Shown here piece after piece: positions 26,411 to 34,064 of a stretch of 64,000 nt of DNA. The notes beneath the pieces were generated by a model that saw nothing but the letters and a program-made list of their open reading frames with translations, was not told the DNA's origin and searched no databases. Origin of the DNA: Pelagibius sp. CAU 1746 (GTDB lineage Bacteria > Pseudomonadota > Alphaproteobacteria > Kiloniellales > Kiloniellaceae); contig NZ_JBDOQT010000001.1 of NCBI RefSeq assembly GCF_039839785.1, forward strand, positions 1,674,001 to 1,738,000, in the 5' to 3' direction. The translations under genes and the position numbers were made by a program. Position 1 is the stretch's first letter, and each line of letters opens with the position of its first letter.

Positions 26411-27397
26411 TCATGCCAGGTCTTGGCGTGCCGTCCCGCGGACCGGCGCGCCGGCGGCTCGCGCCGCCCGCATTTTCGCCAGCGTCATGCCCTGCAAGCT
26501 TTTTTCGATCTCCTCGGCGAAGCGCGTCACCGCGAAATCGGAGAAGGCCTTCACGCGCGCCGGCAGCAGGCGGCGGTGGGGATACAGCACGCTCAGGGCC
26601 ACCGGCTCCGGCGGGAAGTTCGCCAGCACCGGGACCAGGCGGCCGTCGCGCAGGTGCTCGGCCACCTCCCACAGCGGCTTCAGCACGATGCCCCGGCCGT
26701 CCAGGGCCCAGCCGGTCAGCGTGTCGCCGTCGTCGGCATCGAAACGGCCCTGCACGGAGTAGGTCTTGAGGCCGTCGGGCGTCTGCAGGGTCCAGCGGAA
26801 CTGCTGGGAGCCGGGAAAGCGCAGCAGCAGGCAGCTGTGGTCCAGCAGGTCCTCCGGCGTCTGTGGCGCGCCTTGCTCCGCAAGATAGGCGGGGGCGGCG
26901 CAAAGCAGGCGCTCGCAGTCGGTGATCTTGCGGGCGATGAGCGAGGAGTCGGAGAGGATCGCCATGCGCACGGCAATGTCGACGGATTCGGTCAGCAGGT
27001 CCAGCAGGTGCTCGGAGCAGCGCAGTTGCAGCGTCACTTTGGGGTGCAGGGCCTGAAACTCCGGCACCAGGGGCGCCAGGATGCGCCGCGTGAAGCCCAG
27101 CGGCGCGGTGACCCGCAAGGAGCCCTGGGGCGCGCCGCCGACCCCCGCCACCACGTTCTCCGCCCGCTCGACCGAAGCCAGGACCTCCTGGCAGGCGGTA
27201 TAGAAGGCGAGGCCCTGTTCGGTGGGCTGTACGCGCCGGGTGGTGCGGTTGAGGAGGCGAACGCCGAGATGGCTCTCCAGCGCCTGGATGCGATGGCTGA
27301 CCACGGCCGGCGAAAGGCGCAGCAGGCGGCCCGCGGCGGACATGGAGTCCTGCTCCACCACGCGCACGAAAACCCGCATGTTGTCCAGAAGGGACAT
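26411..27397 (-). CDS. LysR family transcriptional regulator
   Basis: A 328-residue regulator. The winged helix-turn-helix is at residues 1-62 (SMSAAGRLLRLSPAVVSHRI, LGVRLLNRTTRRVQPTEQG), and the effector-binding domain with SLRVTAPLGFTRRILAPL follows from about 90. It belongs to the DsdA/CrgA-like branch. It is divergently placed from puuD and guaD, the usual arrangement for a LysR protein controlling its neighbours, so control of urate and guanine breakdown is likely but inferred. Its binding site may be the palindromes at 27512-27535. Confidence 0.9.
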   Translation of the reverse strand: MSLLDNMRVFVRVVEQDSMSAAGRLLRLSPAVVSHRIQALESHLGVRLLNRTTRRVQPTEQGLAFYTACQEVLASVERAENVVAGVGGAPQGSLRVTAPLGFTRRILAPLVPEFQALHPKVTLQLRCSEHLLDLLTESVDIAVRMAILSDSSLIARKITDCERLLCAAPAYLAEQGAPQTPEDLLDHSCLLLRFPGSQQFRWTLQTPDGLKTYSVQGRFDADDGDTLTGWALDGRGIVLKPLWEVAEHLRDGRLVPVLANFPPEPVALSVLYPHRRLLPARVKAFSDFAVTRFAEEIEKSLQGMTLAKMRAARAAGAPVRGTARQDLA

Positions 27398-27511
27398 GGC
27401 CCGCCTGCTTCCCTGTCGCGATCTTATTCTTGCGGTTAGTTTATTTCGTTTTCTTTGAAAGTCATAGCGTCCAGCCTTCCATTCCGCCGCCGCGCGGCCC
27501 GCGCTAGCATG

Positions 27512-27535
27512 AACCGCGGTTGGACGGAATTTCCG
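27512..27535. promoter_or_regulatory. Two adjacent palindromes upstream of puuD (operator candidate)
   Basis: AACCGCGGTT (27512-27521) is a perfect 10-bp palindrome and CGGAATTTCCG (27525-27535) an 11-bp palindrome about a central T. Their centres are 13.5 bp apart, 33-51 bp before the puuD ATG, within the lysR-puuD divergent region. The rest of that region (27420-27470) is AT-rich and probably carries the promoters. Confidence 0.4.
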
Positions 27536-27567
27536 TAGGCAGGCGAAGCATTTAGAAAGGGGACGCC

Positions 27568-28803
27568 ATGGCCGGGACCTTGCCGGGGGTGCTTTGGGAA
27601 TGGGCCGAGATGGCGGTGCGCTGGCTGCACGTCATCGCCGGCATCGCCTGGATCGGCTCCTCCTTCTACTTCATCGCCCTGGATCTGAGCCTGAAGCAGC
27701 GGGGGGGCCTGCCGGAGGGGGCCGGCGGCGAGGCCTGGCAGGTCCACGGCGGCGGCTTCTACAACATGGTGAAGTACCTGGTCGCCCCGGCGCGCATGCC
27801 CGACGAGTTGACCTGGTTCAAGTGGGAGGCCTACACCACCTGGCTCTCCGGCATGGGCCTGCTGGTGCTGGTCTACTACCTGCAGGCCGAGCTCTTCATG
27901 ATCGATGCGCAGGTGATGGAGCTGACGCCCTTGGTCGCCGTCGCCGTCAGCCTGGGCGGCCTGGCTCTCGGCTGGATCGTCTACGACCTGCTGTGCCGCT
28001 CGCCGCTGGGCCGCAACGATACGGCGCTGGCCTTGGTCGGTTTCGTCTTCCTGGTGGCGCTCTCGTACCTCTTCACCCTGGTCTTCAGCGGGCGCGGCAT
28101 GTTCATGCAGATGGGCGCGCTCATCGGCACCATGATGGTGGCCAACGTCTTCATGGTCATCATCCCCAACCAGAAGAAGGTGGTGGCCGACCTCATCGCC
28201 GGCAGGCAGCCGGACCCCAGGCTGGGCATGCAGGCCAAGCAGCGCTCCCTGCACAACAACTACCTGACCCTGCCGGTGATCTTCGTGATGATCGCCAACC
28301 ACTACCCCCTGGCCTTCGCCAGCCATTGGAACTGGCTGATCCTCGCCGTGGTGCTGGTGATGGGCGCGATCATCCGCCACTATTTCAACACCAAGCACAA
28401 GACCGGCAGGGGCCCCTTATGGACCTGGGGGGCGGCGGCCCTGGGACTCGCCGCCATCGTCTGGCTCTCGGCCCAGCCTGCGACCACTCTCGACCAGGCG
28501 ACCCTGCCGGAAGAGACCGACCTGGCCGGGCTGAGCCAAGAGGACCTGGGCCTGGAGGTGGAGAACGTGGTGCTGTCGCGCTGTTCCATGTGCCACGCGG
28601 CCGAGCCGCTGTGGGAGGGCCTGCGCGTGCCGCCCAAGGGCGTGCTGCTGGAGACGCCGGCGCAGATCCGCGCCCAGGCGCGCAAGATCGAGATGCAGGC
28701 CGTCGCGACCCATGCCATGCCGCCGGGCAACATCACCTTCATCGAGGAGGACGAGCGCCGGATCCTCGCCGCCTGGCTCGCCGCCGGGGCCCCGGCTTGG
28801 TAG
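27568..28803 (+). CDS. puuD: Membrane urate hydroxylase PuuD with C-terminal cytochrome c domain
   Basis: Oxidises urate to 5-hydroxyisourate at the inner membrane and passes electrons to its own cytochrome c, so no H2O2 is made. The 411 residues start with about eight or nine membrane helices (RWLHVIAGIAWIGSSFYFIA near 18-37, family-conserved His residues, HNNYLTLPVIFVMIANHY). A tail domain follows with the haem c motif CSMCH (339-343) and an axial Met region HAMPPGN. It links xanthine dehydrogenase to HiuH. The ATG has AAAGGGG upstream. guaD follows after ten bases. Confidence 0.93.
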   Translation: MAGTLPGVLWEWAEMAVRWLHVIAGIAWIGSSFYFIALDLSLKQRGGLPEGAGGEAWQVHGGGFYNMVKYLVAPARMPDELTWFKWEAYTTWLSGMGLLVLVYYLQAELFMIDAQVMELTPLVAVAVSLGGLALGWIVYDLLCRSPLGRNDTALALVGFVFLVALSYLFTLVFSGRGMFMQMGALIGTMMVANVFMVIIPNQKKVVADLIAGRQPDPRLGMQAKQRSLHNNYLTLPVIFVMIANHYPLAFASHWNWLILAVVLVMGAIIRHYFNTKHKTGRGPLWTWGAAALGLAAIVWLSAQPATTLDQATLPEETDLAGLSQEDLGLEVENVVLSRCSMCHAAEPLWEGLRVPPKGVLLETPAQIRAQARKIEMQAVATHAMPPGNITFIEEDERRILAAWLAAGAPAW

Positions 28804-28813
28804 ACTTGCCGCC

Positions 28814-30124
28814 ATGACCGCCGTGACACGCGCCCTGCGCGGGCGCCTCCTGACCTTCCGCGACGACCCGGCGACAGCCGGAGACGCAAGCTATACCTAC
28901 ATCGAGGACGGCCTGGTGCTGCTGGCGGGCGGGCGTATCGCCGAGCTGGGGGAGGCCACCGAGCTGCTGGCGCGCTTGCCCGAGGGCGCGGCGGTCGATC
29001 ACTTTCCCGGCGGCCTCATCCTGCCGGGCTTCATCGACGCTCATATCCACTTTCCCCAGACCCAGGTCATCGCTTCCTATGGCGCGCAGCTCATGGACTG
29101 GCTGCAGCGCTACGCCTTCGCCGAGGAGCTGCGCTTCGGCGACAGCGCGCACGCCGCTGCCGTGGCCGGCTTCTTCCTGGACGAACTGGCGCGCAACGGC
29201 ACCACCACGGCGGCGGTCTACGGCAGCGTTCACCCGCAGGCGGCGGAGGCCTTGTTCACCGAGTCCCACCGCCGCAACACGCGGATGATCGCCGGCAAGG
29301 TGCTGATGGACCGCAACGCGCCGGACGGCCTGCTGGATACCGCCCGGAGCGGCTACGACGACTCCAAGGCGTTGATCCAGCGCTGGCACGGCAAAGGACG
29401 GCAGCTCTACGCGGTGACGCCGCGCTTCGCCATCACCTCGAGCGAGGCCCAGCTCGAGGCGGCCGGTGCCCTCATGAAAGAGCACCCGGACTGCTACCTG
29501 CAGACCCATCTCAGCGAAAACCGCCGGGAGATCGAGACGGTGCATGAGCTCTTCCCCTGGGCCGAGAGCTACACCCACGTCTACGAGCGTTTCGGCCTGC
29601 TGGGCGCGCGCTCGCTCTTCGGCCACTGCATCCACCTGAGCGACCGCGAGCGGCTGCTGCTCAGCGAGAGCCGCTCGGTGGCGGTCTTCTGTCCCACCTC
29701 CAACCTCTTCATCGGCTCGGGGCTCTTCGACCTGGCCAAGGCGCACGATCCGGCCCTGGACCTTCGCGTCGGCCTGGCGACGGATGTCGGCGGCGGCACC
29801 AGCTATTCCATGCTGCGGACCCTGGCCGAGGGCTACAAGGTGCTGCAGCTCCAGCATCAGAACCTGCCGGCGCTGCTCGGCTTCTACTGGCTGACCCTCG
29901 GCAACGCCCGCGCGCTGCAGCTCGACGACCGCATCGGCACCCTGGAAGCGGGCCGGGAAGCCGACATCGTGGTGCTGGACGCCCGCGCCACGCCGGCCAT
30001 GGCCCACCGCGCCGAGCGCGTGGAGACCCTGGAGGAAGAGCTCTTTCTGCTCATGACCCTGGGCGATGACCGCGCCGTGCGCGCCACCTACATCGCCGGC
30101 GAGAAGGCCGACGACCGGATCTAG
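28814..30124 (+). CDS. guaD: Guanine deaminase
   Basis: Zinc amidohydrolase turning guanine into xanthine, feeding xanthine dehydrogenase. The 436 residues carry PGFIDAHIHFPQ (metal-binding HxH about 76-78), QTHLSENRREI, FGHCIHLSD and VGLATDVGGGTSYSML, all GuaD hallmarks. ATG 28814 sits just after puuD, indicating one transcript; an earlier in-frame ATG at 28712 lies inside puuD. The last four bases overlap the convergent VOC gene. Confidence 0.94.
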   Translation: MTAVTRALRGRLLTFRDDPATAGDASYTYIEDGLVLLAGGRIAELGEATELLARLPEGAAVDHFPGGLILPGFIDAHIHFPQTQVIASYGAQLMDWLQRYAFAEELRFGDSAHAAAVAGFFLDELARNGTTTAAVYGSVHPQAAEALFTESHRRNTRMIAGKVLMDRNAPDGLLDTARSGYDDSKALIQRWHGKGRQLYAVTPRFAITSSEAQLEAAGALMKEHPDCYLQTHLSENRREIETVHELFPWAESYTHVYERFGLLGARSLFGHCIHLSDRERLLLSESRSVAVFCPTSNLFIGSGLFDLAKAHDPALDLRVGLATDVGGGTSYSMLRTLAEGYKVLQLQHQNLPALLGFYWLTLGNARALQLDDRIGTLEAGREADIVVLDARATPAMAHRAERVETLEEELFLLMTLGDDRAVRATYIAGEKADDRI

Positions 30125-30519
30125 CTTTCCGGCTGCCGGTGGTAGACCGCCTCGATGCGGTTGCCGTCGAGGTCGCGCAGGAAGGCGGCGTAGTAGGCCG
30201 GGTGATAGTCGCCGCGCAGTCCCGGCGGCCCGTCGCAGTTGCCGCCGTGGGCCAGGCCCGCGGCATGAAAATCGTCGACTGCCGGGCGGCTCGGCGCGCG
30301 GAAGCACCAATGGCGGTTGTCGGGCACCAGGCCCGGTCCGCGGCTCTCGAAGATCGAAAGATAGCTGTGGCTGTCGTCTTCGGCGCGGTTGCGCAGGCCG
30401 TAGCCGAGCTGCCGCTCGCTGCGCAGCACGCAGGGCACCAGCAGCGCGCCCATGACCGCGTCCCAGAAGGGCGCGGCGCGGGCGATGTCCGAAACGGTGA
30501 TCGAGATATGGTCCAGCAT
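30121..30519 (-). CDS. VOC superfamily (glyoxalase/dioxygenase-like) protein
   Basis: A 132-residue single vicinal-oxygen-chelate protein. MLDHISITVSDIARAAPFWDAVMGAL is the first beta-alpha unit with the metal His (H4). HWCFRA and the C-terminal RDLDGNRIEAVYH supply the second His region and the metal Glu. It resembles lactoylglutathione-lyase-like proteins of unknown substrate. It converges with guaD, sharing four bases. Confidence 0.85.
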   Translation of the reverse strand: MLDHISITVSDIARAAPFWDAVMGALLVPCVLRSERQLGYGLRNRAEDDSHSYLSIFESRGPGLVPDNRHWCFRAPSRPAVDDFHAAGLAHGGNCDGPPGLRGDYHPAYYAAFLRDLDGNRIEAVYHRQPES

Positions 30520-30596
30520 GGGGAACCTCTGAGGATGATCAGAAGCCGGATAGATGCGTGGCGTGATGCTCGCACCTCCGCCACCACAACTTCAAC

Positions 30597-30683
30597 TGTC
30601 ATGCTCGGGCTTGACCCGAGCATCCATCGTGCCGCCACCTCGCTGCTGAAAGATGGACCCTCGGGTCAAGCCCGAGGGTGACA
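30597..30683. repeat. Composite inverted repeat (BIME/REP-like element)
   Basis: Two 32-base arms, 30597-30628 and 30652-30683, are inverted copies separated by 23 bases. Each arm also folds on itself: ATGCTCGGG/CCCGAGCAT in the left, ACCCTCGGG/CCCGAGGGT in the right. The arms differ at the outer stem, yet each keeps its own pairing. Such palindromes are a common dispersed repeat class of alphaproteobacterial intergenic regions. Confidence 0.85.
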
Positions 30684-30706
30684 GAGGAGTGAGGGGGACC
30701 GCCCGC

Positions 30707-31582
30707 TCAACCCAGCTCGAAGGTGGTGACTCCGAAGGTGCGGGCGGTGGGCAGCTCGGGCGCCGGGCCCCCGAGCACTCGGTACATGCGTGCGGTCTCG
30801 AAGACCGGCCGCAGGCCGAAGCGCTCGGCCAGGGCGACCGCCGCCTTGTTGTCCTCGGGCGTGTCGAGGGCGACTTCCGCGCCCGGCTGGGTCGCGCAGA
30901 GGGCCAGGAAGAGGGCGGTGGCGGTGGCTTCGTCCTCGGCGAAGAGTGGGCCGATCTTGCAGCCGCTGCGGCACTGCCGGATGACGCCGTAGCCGGTGAT
31001 CTCCCCGTCCTTGAGGGCAAAGCGCGCGCTGCGGCGCACGCCGTCCTCCGGCAGGACCCAGGGGCGGGTGAAGACCGCACGCGGCCCGGCGAAGAAGGCG
31101 CCGTCGTAGGCCACGAGAGCGGGCAGTTCCAGATCGCTCACCAGGCGGATCTCCACGGCCGGCGTTTCGGCGTTTGGGGCACCGCCGACCGCCGGCACGC
31201 CGCTGTGGCGGATGTTGCGCCCGGCCAGCACGAAGCCGCTCTTGCGGTAGTTGTCCTGCTGGTCGACGACGCCGTCCAGGCCGACGCTGCGGCCTTCCAG
31301 GGTGGCCATGCCGTGGTTCCAGGTGGCGATGCCCGCGCCCTTGCCGCGATGGTCCGGGTGCACGATGTAGAATCCCAGAAAGCCGAAGCCGGTGCCGTAG
31401 CGCACCACGGAGATGGAGGAGACCGGCTGATCGCCGATCCAGCCCATGAAATAGCCGCCGGGGTCGGTGGCGTGAAAGACCGGCAGATCGTCCAGGCCGG
31501 GGTTCCAGCCTTCGGCGGCGGCCCAGTCGACGGCGGTCTGGAACTCTGCCGCCGAGGCTTCGCGGATCTGCAGCTCGCTCAT
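30707..31582 (-). CDS. GNAT family N-acetyltransferase with Acetyltransf_18-type C-terminal domain
   Basis: A 291-residue two-domain protein. The N-terminal GNAT half has FYIVHPDHRGKGAGIATW (acetyl-CoA loop, about 70-87). The C-terminal half, RSARFALKDGEITGYGVIRQC with KIGPLFAEDEATA, fits the Acetyltransf_18 family. I set the start at ATG 31582 (MSELQIREA), the conserved beginning of the domain; the frame stays open for 93 more codons without family features. The substrate is unknown. Confidence 0.82.
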   Translation of the reverse strand: MSELQIREASAAEFQTAVDWAAAEGWNPGLDDLPVFHATDPGGYFMGWIGDQPVSSISVVRYGTGFGFLGFYIVHPDHRGKGAGIATWNHGMATLEGRSVGLDGVVDQQDNYRKSGFVLAGRNIRHSGVPAVGGAPNAETPAVEIRLVSDLELPALVAYDGAFFAGPRAVFTRPWVLPEDGVRRSARFALKDGEITGYGVIRQCRSGCKIGPLFAEDEATATALFLALCATQPGAEVALDTPEDNKAAVALAERFGLRPVFETARMYRVLGGPAPELPTARTFGVTTFELG

Positions 31583-31991
31583 GGCGCGGCGAGGCCTTGC
31601 GGTGTCCTGCGGATCCCGCCCTTGCCGCCGCGGGGCCGCATCTTGCGGGTGGCGAGGCTTGCCGCCACGCTCCCGACCGCCGCAGTTCTGAATTTCGCCG
31701 TCATGTCTTCCGCCAAGCTTTCGATCCCGCCAAACTTTCGATCCCGCTGAGCCAGGGGGCGCCCTGCGCCCGAGGCATCGTTTCTTGCCGGCCGCGCCGG
31801 CGATGGTTTCTAGCACACTAAAGCAGATCAGGGCCGGCTGGAATCGCCGAAGGCGAGCCACCGGCCCTGCGAATCCGATCTAGCGGCCGCGTCTTGCCGG
31901 TCAAGCGGCCTGCCCCGGTTGCAAGGCCGGTTTTCTCTGCCTCGCCCTGTTGTAGACTGCCGGACGTTGGGCAGGACGGAAGGAAAGCGGA
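31583..31991. other. Intergenic region with a short tandem repeat and a dispersed repeat
   Basis: No gene seen. A near-duplicate of about 17 bases around CTTTCGATCCCGC occurs twice at 31717-31750, and a palindromic dispersed repeat lies at 31822-31886. The promoter of the retropepsin gene should be at its right end, with AAGGAAAGC before the ATG. Confidence 0.5.
31822..31886. repeat. Dispersed palindromic repeat, copy A
   Basis: A strong hairpin: CAGGGCCGG (31829-31837) pairs with CCGGCCCTG (31861-31869), and an inner CGCC-GAA-GGCG forms the tip. The element begins AGCAGA and ends GATCCGATCTAGCGG-like (CCGATCTAGCGG). It matches copy B at 50141-50229 over most of its length. Confidence 0.8.
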
Positions 31992-32735
31992 ATGACTCCT
32001 GAACGGGATCCCAGGAACCGACGGCGCGGCTCGAGCGGGGGCGGCTTTCACGGGCCCTGGTTCTGGCTGCTGATGGTCGCGGGGCTGGGCGCGCTGGTCT
32101 GGATTCTGCTTGAGGTCTTTCCCCAGCGTCAGCTCGGCCGGGGAGACTGGGTGCAGTTGGTGAAGCTTTCGGCCATCGTGGTGGTCTGCTCCAGCGGCCT
32201 TCTGTTCTTGCGCCGCGTTCCCCTGCGGGAGACGCTGCGCAATGCCGCGATCTGGGCCGGCATCGCCGGCGTGCTGCTGATCGGCTATACCTACCGCGAT
32301 GATTTCTCCGGCGTCGGATCGCGTCTCGGCGGCGAACTGCTGCCGTCCCGCGCGGTCGAGCTGGGAGCGGGCGAGGTGGAGATCCGCGCCGGGCGCGACG
32401 GGCATTTCACCGTCACCGCCGAGGTCAACGGCCAGCCGGTCGATTTCCTGGTCGATACCGGCGCCAGCGACATCGTGCTCGGCCCCGACGACGCGCGGCG
32501 TCTGGGCTACGACCCGGCGCTGCTCAGCTTCACCCGCCAGTATCAGACCGCCAACGGCGTCGGCCGCGGCGCGCCGGTGCGCCTCGACAGCCTGGCCGTC
32601 GGCCCGATCGTCTTCAACGACCTGCCGGCCTCGGTCAACGAAGCCTCCATGGGCGAGTCGCTGCTGGGAATGACGTTCCTGCGCCGGCTGGACTCCTACG
32701 AGGTGCGGGGCGACAGGCTCATCCTGCGCCGCTGA
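31992..32735 (+). CDS. Membrane-anchored retropepsin-like aspartic protease (TIGR02281/clan AA)
   Basis: A 247-residue protein with two or three N-terminal membrane segments (about 24-43, 55-73, 84-100) and a C-terminal single-lobe aspartic protease domain. The active site is FLVDTGASDIVLGPDDARRLG (split about 152-172), followed by a second conserved psi-loop ESLLGMTFLRRLDSYEVRGDRLIL. Such proteins dimerise to form the site. This is the alphaproteobacterial TIGR02281 family; substrates are largely unknown. An Arg-rich cytoplasmic N-terminus precedes the first helix. Confidence 0.88.
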   Translation: MTPERDPRNRRRGSSGGGFHGPWFWLLMVAGLGALVWILLEVFPQRQLGRGDWVQLVKLSAIVVVCSSGLLFLRRVPLRETLRNAAIWAGIAGVLLIGYTYRDDFSGVGSRLGGELLPSRAVELGAGEVEIRAGRDGHFTVTAEVNGQPVDFLVDTGASDIVLGPDDARRLGYDPALLSFTRQYQTANGVGRGAPVRLDSLAVGPIVFNDLPASVNEASMGESLLGMTFLRRLDSYEVRGDRLILRR

Positions 32736-32861
32736 GCCGGTCAATCTGACCGCGATGCGGCCCCCGCCGTTCGCGAAGCATTGACTTCCCTCAATGTGAC
32801 AACGGGCCAATGGTCGCTTAATGTGGTGCGACACCTTTCAGAAAGCTGGGAGGAGAACCTT

Positions 32862-33554
32862 ATGATCCGCAGGAATTTTCTTACGGCCGCCGCGCTGGCG
32901 GCTTGCATGACGCTGGGATCCGCATCCCTGGCCTTGGCCCACAGCCCAGGCTACGGCGGCGGCAATCCCTATGGCTGGCACCAAGGCTGGCACTACGGCG
33001 GCGGCATGGGCCCGATGATGGGAGGCGGCCAGGGCATGATGATGCAGGGCTGCCCCATGGCCCCCGGCTACGGCATGGGCGGCCACGGTATGATGGGCCC
33101 CGGCATGATGGGCCCTGGAACGATGGGTCCTGGAACGATGGGTCCTGGAACGATGGGCCCGGGCATGATGGGACCGGGAATGATGGGGCCCGGCATGATG
33201 GGGCCTGGTTACGCGCCGCAAGGCGATGCCGGACCGATGATGGGCCCGGGCGGACAGCGCCGCGGCATGGGTTCGGGCATGGGACCCGGAATGGGCCAAG
33301 GAATGGGCCCCGGAATGGGCCCCGGAATGGATCAGGGCATGATGCAGCCGTCGCCGCGCAATCTCACGAGCGACGACGTGAAGGTCATGCTGGAGCGCCG
33401 CCTTGCCTGGCAGGGCAATCCTCACGTGAAGCTGGGCAAGGTGGAGGAGAAGGACGACGATACCATCCTCGCCGAGATCGTGACCCAGGACGGTTCGCTG
33501 GTTCAGCGCCTGGAGGTGGACCGCCACAGCGGCTGGGCCCGGATGGTCCGCTAG
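32862..33554 (+). CDS. Secreted Met/Gly-rich repeat protein
   Basis: A 230-residue exported protein with a Sec signal (residues 1-26, cleavage near ALAHS). A His/Gly/Met/Tyr-rich region follows, then eight exact-length MMGPG/TMGPG pentapeptides (residues 77-116), further GMGPGMG blocks to about 165, and a compact C-terminal domain (about 170-230, NLTSDDVKVMLERRL) that resembles small PepSY-like or calcium-free sensor folds. Methionine clusters are typical of periplasmic Cu(I) binding, so metal sequestration is a reasonable guess. GGGAGGAG precedes the ATG. The next gene encodes a SHOCT membrane protein, a frequent partner. Confidence 0.75.
   Translation: MIRRNFLTAAALAACMTLGSASLALAHSPGYGGGNPYGWHQGWHYGGGMGPMMGGGQGMMMQGCPMAPGYGMGGHGMMGPGMMGPGTMGPGTMGPGTMGPGMMGPGMMGPGMMGPGYAPQGDAGPMMGPGGQRRGMGSGMGPGMGQGMGPGMGPGMDQGMMQPSPRNLTSDDVKVMLERRLAWQGNPHVKLGKVEEKDDDTILAEIVTQDGSLVQRLEVDRHSGWARMVR
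33090..33209 (+). repeat. Eight tandem 15-bp repeats coding (M/T)MGPG
   Basis: Eight in-frame 15-base units of the pattern ATGATGGGCCCCGGC occur back to back; three central units begin ACG instead of ATG and are nearly identical (ACGATGGGTCCTGGA). Third-base differences show that some copies are old and some recent. Confidence 0.9.
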
Positions 33555-33584
33555 GCCTGGATGGTTTGCTAGGAGGGAGCCGAG

Positions 33585-33917
33585 ATGAAACTTCAGTACG
33601 CGAGCCTCGCTGCGCTTGCCGCCGGACTGCTGCCGGCGGCGGCGCAGGCGCAGGAGAGCCGCCCTTACTACGGCCATCCGATGTGGGACGGCGGCTGGCA
33701 CGGCATGTTCCTGGGGCCGCTCTTCATGGTGCTGTTCTTCGCCGCCCTGGTGGTCGTGGTGGTCCTGGTGGTGCGGTGGCTTGGCAGCCAGCCGTTTCAC
33801 CACGCCCAGCACACGCCCGGCGGGAAGGCGCCCCTCGATATTCTCAAGGAGCGCTATGCCCGTGGTGAGATCGATAAGGAGGAGTTCGAGGAACGCCGCC
33901 GCGTGCTCGGCGAATAA
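33585..33917 (+). CDS. SHOCT domain small membrane protein
   Basis: A 110-residue protein with a signal-like first segment (1-22), one strong membrane helix (about 44-64, FMVLFFAALVVVVVLVVRW) and a C-terminal SHOCT motif LDILKERYARGEIDKEEFEERRRVL (split 82-107). SHOCT tails often promote oligomerisation. GGAGGGAGCC precedes the ATG. It lies 30 bp behind the Met-rich protein and shares a His/Trp/Gly-rich extracytoplasmic loop (GHPMWDGGWHGM) with it, so the two probably work together. Confidence 0.85.
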   Translation: MKLQYASLAALAAGLLPAAAQAQESRPYYGHPMWDGGWHGMFLGPLFMVLFFAALVVVVVLVVRWLGSQPFHHAQHTPGGKAPLDILKERYARGEIDKEEFEERRRVLGE

Positions 33918-34064
33918 GCCCGCCCGATCCGGGGCCTTCCGGTGAGATTTCGCACACTTCCGCTGCGGCCCGGGCTTGGTGCGAAGCGGGAATATTTGTT
34001 AGACCGGTAAGTCAGAGACTGGATCCGGCGCCTGCTGCCGGCTCCGCTGCGGAAGACACCGGGC

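Noticed and set aside
26360-27439. Plus-strand frame opposite lysR
   Set aside because: Shadow of the LysR gene, no motif.
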